Below, piece by piece: positions 1 to 9,394 of a stretch of 64,000 nt of DNA; the stretch's first letter is position 1, and each line of letters starts with the position of its first letter. The stretch is from Candidatus Omnitrophota bacterium (GTDB lineage: Bacteria; Hinthialibacterota; Hinthialibacteria; Hinthialibacterales; JAKPRU01). The position numbers and the translations under genes are program-made. The notes beneath the pieces were generated by a model. The model ran no database searches. It saw nothing but the letters and a program-made list of their open reading frames with translations, and had not been told where the DNA came from. The stretch spans positions 1 through 64,000 of the forward strand of contig JAKQSI010000111.1 of assembly GCA_029570205.1 (NCBI GenBank), written 5' to 3'.

Positions 1-137
1 CACAGAGGCCTGTCCCACCGTTTATCTTCTTTCGACAGGCACAGAGGCCTGTCCTACCGTTTATCTTCTTTCGACAGGCACAGAGGCCTGTCCCACCGTT
101 TATCTTCTTTCGACAGGCACAGAGGCCTGTCCTACCA
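1..137. repeat. 39-bp tandem repeat (cacagaggcctgtcccaccgtttatcttctttcgacagg), three full copies plus a partial; each contains the palindrome ACAGGC-ACAGAG-GCCTGT
   Basis: Copies start at 1, 40, 79 and 118 with near-identical sequence; may continue left of the window. Confidence 0.95.
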
Positions 138-169
138 GTAGGCCAGGCGTCCCTGCCTGGCAGCTACCT
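138..169. repeat. Single copy of the 33-bp palindromic repeat agtaggccaggcgtccctgcctggcagctacc
   Basis: Same unit as the array at 59297-59620; GCCAGGC/GCCTGGC inverted arms. Confidence 0.95.
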
Positions 170-268
170 TGCGAAGATTCCTCTGGACTTGTCATTGTCG
201 GACGCTGCGTCTAATCTTCTGAAATACAATATGGATGCAATTTACGGAAGATGAAATAAGAGGTTCTG

Positions 269-1492
269 ATGGTTGAAAAAAGCCTGGATTGTAAATTGGC
301 GGAGATCCATGCCAATCCCAATTCCAAGACATTCATTCTGGCGGATGCGAAGGATGCGGACATGGCGTTCGGGATTCGGTCCGGCGGTGTTTCACCGGAA
401 TCGTATCACGGCGAGCTGCGTTTTCGGAGTATAGCGGAATACCGGGAAATGATGCGTCAGGTGACTCGTCAGGCAGCCGTGGACATTATGCTGATGTCGG
501 CAAGCAGCAACGAGATCCTGACCATCCGGGAACGTCTGTTCGACAATTCCCCTGTGACCCCGGCGGTGCGCACAAACGACACGACAGACATTCATATTGC
601 CCGTCACGGCATTTATGTCAACGAGTTTTCACGCCCGTTTCGAACCACAACCATCGACCACGCGCAATGCGGGAAATACGAGTGCGCTCCCTCGGAACGT
701 GGAATGGGAGCGAACCTCGGCCTGTATTCGGTAACCTTCAATAATCATCATGAGCGGGATTTGGAAACTCTCAAGGCGTTCAAAGCATTTCGCCTCGAAG
801 CGGAAGAAAAGGGATTCCGGTATTTCCTGGAGATTTTCGATCCGAATGTGGATATCGGCCTGTCTCCCGACAAACTTGGAGAGTTTGTCAATGACATGAT
901 TACGAGAAGCCTGGCGGGGGTAACCGAAGCCGGACGTCCGCTGTTTCTCAAAATGGTGTATCACGGCCCGAAAGCGATGGAGGAATTGGTTCATTACGAT
1001 CCTCACCTGATTGTGGGGATTTTGGGCGGCTCGGCGGGAACGACTTATGATGCGTTTAAGTTGATTCACGAGGCCCGGAAGTACGGTGCGCGTGTCGCCC
1101 TGTTCGGCAGGAAAATCAATAATGCGGAGCATCAATTGGCTTTTGTGCGATTCTTGCGCCTGATTGTAGATGGGGCGATCTCACCTGAAGAGGCCGTGCC
1201 GGCCTACCACGCCGTCCTTCAGGGAATGGGAATCAAGCCCCGCCGGTCTTTGGAAGACGATTTGGCGCTGACGTCGGGCATCATGAGCTATGGCGGGTCC
1301 GGGACGGCTATTGTCGATATGAGTCGTCGAGCGGGATCGGTTGGAGAGAAAACGACCTCTGCAAGTCCAGCCACCTCGGACGGAACTCCCTCACGAGCGC
1401 TTTCACCAAGTGCGGAACCGGATTGGAGTCGGATGACCCCACAAGAGAAACTGGCATACAACCAGAGGGAACGGGACCGGATTTTCGGCTGA
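269..1492 (+). CDS. Hypothetical protein, possibly aldolase/TIM-barrel-like
   Basis: Long ORF with regular codon structure; motifs ILADAKDADMAFGI and LIVGILGGSAGTTYDAF; family assignment uncertain. Confidence 0.7.
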   Translation: MVEKSLDCKLAEIHANPNSKTFILADAKDADMAFGIRSGGVSPESYHGELRFRSIAEYREMMRQVTRQAAVDIMLMSASSNEILTIRERLFDNSPVTPAVRTNDTTDIHIARHGIYVNEFSRPFRTTTIDHAQCGKYECAPSERGMGANLGLYSVTFNNHHERDLETLKAFKAFRLEAEEKGFRYFLEIFDPNVDIGLSPDKLGEFVNDMITRSLAGVTEAGRPLFLKMVYHGPKAMEELVHYDPHLIVGILGGSAGTTYDAFKLIHEARKYGARVALFGRKINNAEHQLAFVRFLRLIVDGAISPEEAVPAYHAVLQGMGIKPRRSLEDDLALTSGIMSYGGSGTAIVDMSRRAGSVGEKTTSASPATSDGTPSRALSPSAEPDWSRMTPQEKLAYNQRERDRIFG

Positions 1493-1515
1493 CTTTTCAG
1501 AAGAGACGGACGCAA

Positions 1516-2325
1516 TTAGCCCGACTGGCGTTCCAGGGACTTACCGGAGCCACCGTCCGCCGTTCCGGTTCGGCGCGCGGTCTCTGGGGGCTGACCGGCA
1601 GCCGCGCCTCGTGCCCCGCAATTCTGGCAAACCCACGTATTGTCGATCCGTGTGAACATCCACAATCCCAGCATCACGGTTGGAATCCCGATCACAATTG
1701 AAAGAAAAAATCCCAGGCATCCCAGCAAAATGGTCAAAACCACTCCACAGGCTGTAATGCCGAGAGAAAGAAACGGGTTGAATCGCTGAATCCGCATTTC
1801 CACCACCAGCGCGCCACATTGCGCACAGGGGGGAAGTTCTTCCGAATCCCGCTTGTTCCGGGGTGTGGAAGGCGGGACTCCCTCCTGGCTCTCTCCCGCA
1901 GTGGCTTGATCGACATGCTCCAGTTCATCCGGATTTACCGGTTGGAAGCCGCCGCTGTTTTCCCCACCCCCCTCGATCAGGGCCGACAAATCCGAATTGC
2001 CGGATGTCCCGCTCTCGCCGGCCAAGTCATTCACATGCAATATTTTCTGAAAGGCTTCATCGTCCCGGATAGAATCGAATTCCGGGTCCTCCTTGGCCCA
2101 GTCAATACACTGCTGATCCAGTTTTGCCGCCCGGTCCAGGTATACAATGGCATCATCCCGCTGACCGAGCATGGCATAACAGCAGGCAAGATTGTACAGC
2201 GCTTCTGCATAAGAGGGGTCTTCGAGAACGGCTTCTTTAAACAGTTCGGCGGCCTTATCGGGCTTCTTCTTGTGAAACTGAATCAGCGCGCGATCGAAGA
2301 GTACTTTGGCTTGCAAAGATGGCAC
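1516..2325 (-). CDS. TPR-repeat protein with C-terminal transmembrane segments and CxxC pairs (CAQCGA, CQNCGA)
   Basis: N-terminal TPR-like PDKAAELFKEAVLEDPSYAEALYNLACCYAMLGQRDDAIVYLDRAAKLD; hydrophobic hairpin between two CxxC pairs. Confidence 0.8.
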   Translation of the reverse strand: MPSLQAKVLFDRALIQFHKKKPDKAAELFKEAVLEDPSYAEALYNLACCYAMLGQRDDAIVYLDRAAKLDQQCIDWAKEDPEFDSIRDDEAFQKILHVNDLAGESGTSGNSDLSALIEGGGENSGGFQPVNPDELEHVDQATAGESQEGVPPSTPRNKRDSEELPPCAQCGALVVEMRIQRFNPFLSLGITACGVVLTILLGCLGFFLSIVIGIPTVMLGLWMFTRIDNTWVCQNCGARGAAAGQPPETARRTGTADGGSGKSLERQSG

Positions 2326-2394
2326 GGCTGCACCTCGTACGTCCTCTCATTTCGCCCAAAACATATTATATTGCATTCAATGGATAAAAGATAA

Positions 2395-3441
2395 GTGATT
2401 ATGTGCGATTCAGAACCAATCCAAGCTGTCTTGCGCCGGCTCCACCCCAGGGTTCCTTTCGGTATCTCGCGGGGTGTCAAGACCTTTGTTGAGAATCTCT
2501 TTGTCTCTCTCTCCGATCATATCGGCGAGGCTGCGCCGGTGGCGTATCTCGGCCAAACCGGCGAAGTTCTCCTGAACCGATCGAGAGCAATTCGTGTACC
2601 AGATTTTTACGTTGAGCGCCCGCAAGAGGCTATTCAGGAAATCGGGGCGGTTTTAGCCGATTTTCCGTGCTTACTAGCGGCGATAGATATGGCCATTCAC
2701 AGCGCTTGGGCAGCCGGACAAGGACAGCCGTTGTACCGGCTCTGGGGAATTGAGGCAAAAAACGCCCCTGCAAGCTCATTTACCATCGGGCTGGATACGC
2801 CCGAACGAATGGTTGAACGATTGGAATCCAGCGGTGATTTTCCCATCGTCAAGATCAAATTGGGCGGTCAAAACGATGTGGCCAGACTGAAAGCCATTCG
2901 TCAGGCCACAACCAAAACTCTTCGAGTTGATGCCAATGAGGGATGGGATCGGCAGACCGCCCGATGGTGGATCGAACGCCTTCGGGACTGGAATGTGGAT
3001 TTGGTTGAGCAGCCGCTGCCGCGCGGAGACAGGGAAGGGTTGCTGGAACTGAATCGGATCAACCAGGGACGGATTCCGATCATTCTGGATGAGAGTGTGC
3101 GGACCAGCCGCAATATCCCGGGGATTCTCGGTACGTGCGACGGCATTAATATCAAGTTGGCGAAGTGTGGGGGGCTATTGGAAGCGCGAAAGATGATTTA
3201 TCTGGCTCGCGAGCACAACTTGCGGATTATGGTAGGATGTATGTTGGAGAGTTCGCTGGGGATAACGGCGGCGGCCCATCTTGCACCGTTCGCGGATTTT
3301 GTCGATCTGGACGGTGCGGCGCTTTTGGCAGACGATCCATTTGATGGTGTGTGGTTTGAGAAGGGACAGGTTCGATTCCCGGGTCGTCCGGGTTTGGGCG
3401 TGGTTTTCCGTGGAAACGTGCATGACATATTCGGGGTTTGA
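2395..3441 (+). CDS. Enolase-superfamily dipeptide epimerase (L-Ala-D/L-Glu epimerase-like)
   Basis: Motifs IVKIKLGG, LRVDANEGW, VEQPLPRGD, ILDESV, NIKLAKCGG typical of dipeptide epimerases. Confidence 0.85.
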   Translation: MIMCDSEPIQAVLRRLHPRVPFGISRGVKTFVENLFVSLSDHIGEAAPVAYLGQTGEVLLNRSRAIRVPDFYVERPQEAIQEIGAVLADFPCLLAAIDMAIHSAWAAGQGQPLYRLWGIEAKNAPASSFTIGLDTPERMVERLESSGDFPIVKIKLGGQNDVARLKAIRQATTKTLRVDANEGWDRQTARWWIERLRDWNVDLVEQPLPRGDREGLLELNRINQGRIPIILDESVRTSRNIPGILGTCDGINIKLAKCGGLLEARKMIYLAREHNLRIMVGCMLESSLGITAAAHLAPFADFVDLDGAALLADDPFDGVWFEKGQVRFPGRPGLGVVFRGNVHDIFGV

Positions 3442-3491
3442 GCCGTTGCAGTAACAGTAAAACAAAGATTTTCATATTGGGAGATGGAATC

Positions 3492-4700
3492 ATGCGGATT
3501 CTTTTCTATACCGGGAAAGGCGGTGTCGGGAAAACCAGTATCGCCGCAGCCACGGGTTTGCAGTGCGCATCGAAAGGATACAATACGCTGGTGATGTCGC
3601 TCGACCCAGCGCATTCGCTTGCGGATGCCTTCGATCTGGAGCGTTCTCTTTACGATACCGCGAAGGGGGACCCGGTTGCAGTAGCCGATAACCTCTGGAT
3701 TCAGGAAATCAACATTCAACAGGAATTATCGAAAAACTGGCAGGAGGTCCATGCTTATATCTCCGGCCTGCTGAATGTGTCGGGCCTTGAGGATGTGGTT
3801 GCGGAGGAAGTTGCCATTTTCCCCGGTATGGAGGAGATATCCTGTCTGCTCCATATCAACCGTTATCTCAAACAAAAGCAGTTTGATGTGATGATTCTGG
3901 ATTGCGCGCCGACCGGCGAGTCGGTGCGATTTGTCAGTATGCCCACCACGCTCGAATGGTATATGAAGAAGATTTTCCGGTTACAGCGAAACCTCATCCG
4001 AACCGTGCGTCCCATCCTGAGGGGAGTTTCTTCCGTACCGCTGCCGGAAGATCGCTATTTCCAGAACCTGGAGAGTCTCTTTCAGAAGATGGAAGGAATC
4101 GATCGGGTTTTGTGTAATCCGGAAGTAACCAGTGTTCGCCTGGTTACCAATCCGGAAAAAATGGTTATCAAAGAGACTCAGCGGGCGTTTATGTATTTTG
4201 CGTTGTACGGACTCTGTGTGGACCTGGTGATTGTCAACCGTATCCTGCCCGAGGATGCCGATCTGTCGTATTTTCGTAAATGGCGCGAGAAACAGCAGAA
4301 ATATGTGGAGGAAATCCGGGAACTGTTTACTCCGGTGCCGGCCCTGGAAGTCCCGGCGTTTGAGTCCGAAATCCTGGGTAAAGAAGGATTGGACAGGTTG
4401 GCAAAGCGGCTGTATGATAATAATGATCCGACAAACCGTTTCGTCCGGGAACGGCCGATCCGGTTTTCAAAAAAGGATGGACGGGGGACCGTAATTATCC
4501 GTTTGCCTTTCGCTCTGAAAGGAGAGGTGGACATGGTAACCACGGGGGACGATTTGGTCGTTCAGGTGGGAAATTTCCGAAAACACGTTACCCTTCCCAG
4601 GACGTTCGTCGGATTGACCCCCGAACGAGCAGTCCTGAGGGAGGGGGAACTCAAAGTCGAGATGGGAGGTGTCGGCGATGAACGCGACAAACGAGGATGA
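3492..4700 (+). CDS. ArsA/GET3-family ATPase with C-terminal HSP20-like region
   Basis: P-loop MRILFYTGKGGVGKTSIAAATG, DPAHSLADAF, DCAPTGE; C-terminus FALKGEVDMVTTGDDLVVQVGNFRKHVTLPRTF resembles the ArsA HSP20-like domain; start chosen at MRIL. Confidence 0.88.
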   Translation: MRILFYTGKGGVGKTSIAAATGLQCASKGYNTLVMSLDPAHSLADAFDLERSLYDTAKGDPVAVADNLWIQEINIQQELSKNWQEVHAYISGLLNVSGLEDVVAEEVAIFPGMEEISCLLHINRYLKQKQFDVMILDCAPTGESVRFVSMPTTLEWYMKKIFRLQRNLIRTVRPILRGVSSVPLPEDRYFQNLESLFQKMEGIDRVLCNPEVTSVRLVTNPEKMVIKETQRAFMYFALYGLCVDLVIVNRILPEDADLSYFRKWREKQQKYVEEIRELFTPVPALEVPAFESEILGKEGLDRLAKRLYDNNDPTNRFVRERPIRFSKKDGRGTVIIRLPFALKGEVDMVTTGDDLVVQVGNFRKHVTLPRTFVGLTPERAVLREGELKVEMGGVGDERDKRG

Positions 4701-4917
4701 ATCCCGTTCTGCAGAAGGCTGCCGCTCGCTATCCTGCCCTATCGGTGCGCTGTTCGATCTGATATTTGATCTTCCGGGGGAATCCATCGATCAGTTTCGG
4801 CAGTCGAAGATCTCCTTTCTGCGCGGCCTGCGGGGGATGATCGACCACCGGATCGAGTCTCTCGAAAGCGCCCGTGAACGCAAAGGAAAGCGTGCCCGCA
4901 AAGTAAAAGTCGAGTAG
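4678..4917 (+). CDS. Small hypothetical protein overlapping the ArsA-like gene end
   Basis: ATG overlaps the upstream gene; ends in a basic RKGKRARKVKVE tail; tight spacing to the next gene. Confidence 0.55.
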   Translation: MNATNEDESRSAEGCRSLSCPIGALFDLIFDLPGESIDQFRQSKISFLRGLRGMIDHRIESLESARERKGKRARKVKVE

Positions 4918-4967
4918 GATTTCCGGCCCGAACCGCCCGGAAAATCCCGATTCAACAGGAGGAATCG

Positions 4968-6014
4968 ATGCGTCCGTTTCGATTGGCCCCATGGGTTCTC
5001 TGTGTAGCTTTATTTCCGGTTTCGGTATCGTCACAGGTACTCGAAACGATTGAAGCGAAAGTCAACGGGGAGGTTATTTTTGCTACTGAACTGGATGATG
5101 CCATGCGGGCAATGTGGTTCTATGGGACAAACCGATCCCTGGAATCCATGACCGATGAGGAATATCGGGCATTGCGAGTGCGTGCCTTGAAAGAACGGAT
5201 CAAGGATCTCCTCCTGACCCAGGAATGTCGAAAAATCCTCAAGGAACACGGAGTGGACAGTCGTGTTTCGGAGCGTGAAATCAATTACCTTGCCGATCAG
5301 GAAGTGGAGCGATTTCGCGCCGCTTTCTCTTCGGAAGAGGAAATGCGCGAGAAGATGGAAAAGAGCGGCATCACGGAGGAAAGCCTGAAAGCGCACTGTC
5401 TGTATCTGGCCCGTCGGAAATACTGGCTTCGGGAAATTGCGCCACGGGTTGTTCGGGAAAGAGTTCCTCAGGTTACGGAAAAAGACGTTGAGGCATTCAA
5501 GGCGGAACATCCCGGCCAATGGAAGGAACTCGAGAGTATTCAACTGAGTCATATCCTTCTGAAGGTCCCGGAAAACGCCTCTCCGGAGGAGGAAGCAAAG
5601 ATCAAAGAGAAAGCCGACTTGATCGCATTGCGGGCAAAGGCCGGTGAAGATTTTGCGGCGCTCGCCCGCGAATGCTCGGAACAGGAAGAAACCCGGAAAA
5701 ATGGGGGACGTCTGGGCAGGTTGCGCCGCAGCGAGATTTTCCCCGAATTCGAGGTCTTGTTCGATCTATCGGTCGGGAAACCCAGCGATCCGATCCGTAC
5801 GAATTTGGGATACCACATCGTCCTGGTCCATGATCGGGTTACCATCGCCAATGTGCTGTATCGTGAGAACTTCAATCGAGAGTTCAACCGGTGGATTGAT
5901 GAAATCATCGAACGACCGGAAACGCAGATTTACGCTAAAGGGGAACTGGTGAAAGAAAGCATCACGGAGGCCGGCTCCGAACAAATCGATCTGCCCGATA
6001 CTGCTACCCCGTAG
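4968..6014 (+). CDS. Parvulin-type peptidyl-prolyl cis-trans isomerase (SurA/PpiC-like), exported
   Basis: Signal peptide; QLSHILLKVPENASPEEEAKIKEKADLIALRAKAGEDFAALARECSEQEETRKNGGRLGRLRRSEIFPEFEVLFDLSVGKPSDPIRTNLGYHIVLV is a typical rotamase domain. Confidence 0.92.
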   Translation: MRPFRLAPWVLCVALFPVSVSSQVLETIEAKVNGEVIFATELDDAMRAMWFYGTNRSLESMTDEEYRALRVRALKERIKDLLLTQECRKILKEHGVDSRVSEREINYLADQEVERFRAAFSSEEEMREKMEKSGITEESLKAHCLYLARRKYWLREIAPRVVRERVPQVTEKDVEAFKAEHPGQWKELESIQLSHILLKVPENASPEEEAKIKEKADLIALRAKAGEDFAALARECSEQEETRKNGGRLGRLRRSEIFPEFEVLFDLSVGKPSDPIRTNLGYHIVLVHDRVTIANVLYRENFNREFNRWIDEIIERPETQIYAKGELVKESITEAGSEQIDLPDTATP

Positions 6015-6068
6015 CGGATCCGGTTCGGGCTGCTCCACAGGAACAGGATGCTTTCGCGGATCGGATGA

Positions 6069-9000
6069 TCAGGCCCCCATGTTGATGACGAGACTGATCA
6101 ACTCATCGACGGTTGTGATGAGACGCGCGGAGGCCTGATACCCCTGCTGGAAGCGGATCAGATTGATGGATTCCTCATCGATGGATACGCCGGAAGTCTG
6201 CTCCTTGATTGATTCAAACTCACTGAGCAACCTTCTGTTGACCTCGCTGAACTGGCTGATTTTTGCACCTTCCAGTCCAAGGCGGGAAATCGTGGACCGG
6301 TAGTAGTCACCATGACTCCCCCCTTGCAGAACATCGGAATCGCTCAGTTCTGCAATTGCAAGCGCGGCCTGATTGTCGCCGGTCGCCCCGGATTTTGAGG
6401 TGGCCAGAAGCTGCGCATCGTAAAGAACCCTGTCATTGATCCGAATGCCGGCTGCATCCGAGCCCAGAAAAAAAGTGTTCAATCCGGCGGAGGCCAGGAA
6501 GTGACTGCTATCCTCCAGAAAAGAAATCTCATCCGTTCCGGTAGCAGATAGGACCAACTGATTGTCCTGGTTAATGGAGGCAGAGACAGTCGGTCCGATA
6601 TTGTCGCCGATTTGGGTGACTTGGCTTGCCGCCAGGATGCCATTGTCCCCGGTCGCGTCCAGGACCGGTCCATCCGCAAAACCCAGAGCCGCCAGCAACA
6701 GCGTGTCATCGCTTCGGAATGTGAATTGATGCCCCCGCGTGCCTTCCACTTTCAGGCAATACTGTGTGGGATCGGACGGATTGGGGGCAAGAGACGCGAG
6801 GATTGGAGCGCCAACCTCATTGGCGGCATCGTTGATCGCCTGAACAATGTCCGAAAGGGACATTGCACCTGTGACCGGATCCGCTTCGACATCGACGTTG
6901 AAAATATCGGTCACTTTGCCTCTGGAATCGGCAACAACGACCTCGAAGGTCCCGGACTGAAACGGCAAACTCCCCAATTGCCCGTGCCCGTCAATTTTAC
7001 TGAGACCGAGCGCATCGATTAACCCGGTATTGTCGTTTCGGAAGAAGAAGCGAGAGTCGTTCGTTGCCGTGATCTGCATTTCGCCGTTGGCGGTAACGGT
7101 GACATCGAGGTCCGCCATTGCGTTGATCTGTGCGGCAACACCGTTGATCGTCTCGATTCCCCCGTCGGAAATGGCAATGGTACGGGTTTCCCGGATGTTT
7201 CCCCGCGCATCCACCACAACCACATCAAAGGATCCTTCCCCGATCACGGAAGGAGAATTGCCGGGGAAAACGGCGCTGAAATTCGGGTTCCCGGCGGTGA
7301 TGAAGTCGGTGTTCTGCTGCCCTGCCGCAAATAGACCCTTTGTGCTGGTGGAAACGCCTCCCACCAGGTCAACGGTCGGATCGGTGACAGGGATCATCAT
7401 GGCGCGCATGATCCCGGATGTATCTCCCTGAATGGACAGCGTTTCCCCGGATTTTGTCGTCTGGAGTCGAAAGAGAACACGATTGGGGTCTTTCGGATCG
7501 GGAACAAACGCCACCGCGACTTTTCCTCCGGTTTCGGTGGCGATTCGTCCTGCAATGTCGGACATCGTATCGGTCGAGTTGATGGTAATAACATAGGGAT
7601 CGACAACATTGGGAGTTGTGCTGTCGGCATCGATGTCGTTTCCGGTAGCATCTTTCAGGTGAATCTCCAATTGAAAGGGACCGGCATCGAATCCGACCGG
7701 CGCATCCGGAAACAGAGCAGAGAGAGCCAAAGGCGGCCCGCCGGGCAGCACATCATCCGGGTCGAAATTCAAGACCGATTTTACATCGGCGACATATACA
7801 GGGTCAAACGTGTATACAGAATAGGCTGTGGAAACAACCCCGTCCGCGCGGTCAATGCGTTGCACGATGTCGTACAGGCTGTCATCCGTGGAGACATTCA
7901 CATTGAATGTTCCACGGGTTTCGTTGTTTTGGGTGGCCACGCGGATGGTAAACGCACCGTCTTGGATTTCAAACGGATAATCGGTGATCGGCGCACTGGG
8001 GGAAAGCGCGGGATAATTAAAAAGTTGGTCCAGCGTTTTGGGAGAGGTCGGCGAAGTCGATCCGGATGGAAAGGCGAATTCGCTTGTAAGTTCCTGGTAT
8101 CCGGCGGTTCCGGTGGCCGCGCTGTGAATACGGTTGACTTCCTGAATCAGGCTTCGGGCGAGCGTATCCATGTCCGCAAGGAGCTGCGGAAGGATACGGT
8201 CCCGCGCGTCCACTATTCCCCCCAACTGCCCGTCTTTCAAGTATTTATCCAGCGACTGGAGACCCTGGCGTTCAAAGAATATGTTGTCGGTTTCAACGGG
8301 ACCCCCGCCGCCGGTGCGGGTGACCAACTGGTTAGTTTGCACGCCATCAACAAGTCGCACACCCTGAAGGGTCACGGCGACCTGTCCTTCCCCAATATCC
8401 GTGACCTGGATGGGAACGATCTCTGCAAGACGGTCGAGCCGGCGGTCGCGTTCGTCCCTCAGGTCATTTGCCGAGAACGACTCGCCGACTTCGGCCACGG
8501 AAATCCGGCCGTTGAGATTGGCGATATTGACGGCAAGTTGGTTGATTTCATCGACCAGGTCATGGACCTGATTGTTGAGATCGGTTCGGGCTTGATTCAA
8601 CTGTTTGGCAATCAGATTCAGCGTATCGGTAAGAGTGGCTCCGCTTTCAAGGACAGCGCTGCGGACTTCCGAGGCCTCGGGGGAGTTGGCGAGATCCTGC
8701 CAGGAAGAATAAAACCGAGAAATCAGGTTGTTCAATCCGCCGGAACTTGACTCTTCAAGAGAATCGGAAATCGGATCGAGGGTATCGTTCAGAATAGATT
8801 CAATTCTGAGGAAGATACTCTCCTGTTCCTCGTAAAAAGCCGCTCCACTTTTCGCGCTTCGGACCTGGCCATCCAGGAAAGCATCCCGTATCCGTTCCAC
8901 AGTAACCACGTCCACACCGGACCCGAAAATCCCGTCCGCGGTGCTGATCGGCGCAGAGGAAGTCTGCACTGTTCGTTGGCGTGTATAGCCCTCAGTGGAG

Positions 9001-9095
9001 GCATTGGATATGTTGTTCGCGGTAACATTGATGGCTGCTTGTGAGGCAAACAACCCGCGCGCGCCTATATTGAGGATACCGAATAGGGTTACCAT
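6069..9095 (-). CDS. flgK: Flagellar hook-associated protein FlgK, unusually long (about 1008 aa)
   Basis: N-terminus MVTLFGILNIGARGLFASQAAINVTANNISNASTEGYTRQR and C-terminus GVSIDEESINLIRFQQGYQASARLITTVDELISLVINMG are diagnostic; repeated IN-type modules in the middle. Confidence 0.95.
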   Translation of the reverse strand: MVTLFGILNIGARGLFASQAAINVTANNISNASTEGYTRQRTVQTSSAPISTADGIFGSGVDVVTVERIRDAFLDGQVRSAKSGAAFYEEQESIFLRIESILNDTLDPISDSLEESSSGGLNNLISRFYSSWQDLANSPEASEVRSAVLESGATLTDTLNLIAKQLNQARTDLNNQVHDLVDEINQLAVNIANLNGRISVAEVGESFSANDLRDERDRRLDRLAEIVPIQVTDIGEGQVAVTLQGVRLVDGVQTNQLVTRTGGGGPVETDNIFFERQGLQSLDKYLKDGQLGGIVDARDRILPQLLADMDTLARSLIQEVNRIHSAATGTAGYQELTSEFAFPSGSTSPTSPKTLDQLFNYPALSPSAPITDYPFEIQDGAFTIRVATQNNETRGTFNVNVSTDDSLYDIVQRIDRADGVVSTAYSVYTFDPVYVADVKSVLNFDPDDVLPGGPPLALSALFPDAPVGFDAGPFQLEIHLKDATGNDIDADSTTPNVVDPYVITINSTDTMSDIAGRIATETGGKVAVAFVPDPKDPNRVLFRLQTTKSGETLSIQGDTSGIMRAMMIPVTDPTVDLVGGVSTSTKGLFAAGQQNTDFITAGNPNFSAVFPGNSPSVIGEGSFDVVVVDARGNIRETRTIAISDGGIETINGVAAQINAMADLDVTVTANGEMQITATNDSRFFFRNDNTGLIDALGLSKIDGHGQLGSLPFQSGTFEVVVADSRGKVTDIFNVDVEADPVTGAMSLSDIVQAINDAANEVGAPILASLAPNPSDPTQYCLKVEGTRGHQFTFRSDDTLLLAALGFADGPVLDATGDNGILAASQVTQIGDNIGPTVSASINQDNQLVLSATGTDEISFLEDSSHFLASAGLNTFFLGSDAAGIRINDRVLYDAQLLATSKSGATGDNQAALAIAELSDSDVLQGGSHGDYYRSTISRLGLEGAKISQFSEVNRRLLSEFESIKEQTSGVSIDEESINLIRFQQGYQASARLITTVDELISLVINMGA

Positions 9096-9394
9096 GATTT
9101 TTTTGCCTTCCTCAAATCTTGAAAACCCCTGAATGCAAGAAATCCCCGGCAAATGTTGCCGGTATAACCCTGGAAATACCGGGTCATGTTCAAGAAATGC
9201 AAACCCCATACCAGAGGCATTGACAATCAGAAATCAAATCAGAGACCAGCCGAATCCGCGCGCTTTTCGGCGTGAGCAGGATGCAAAACGAAAGCGTCGG
9301 GAGCCAAGCCTTGAAGGCCGTTGAATGAGTTTGAACGCACCCTGTGAATATGTTAGTCTGACCATTCAACAACAAACTGTTTTGAGACATTGCA

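Noticed and set aside
7659-8750. 363-aa plus-strand ORF antisense to flgK
   Set aside because: Shadow ORF of a well-supported flgK gene
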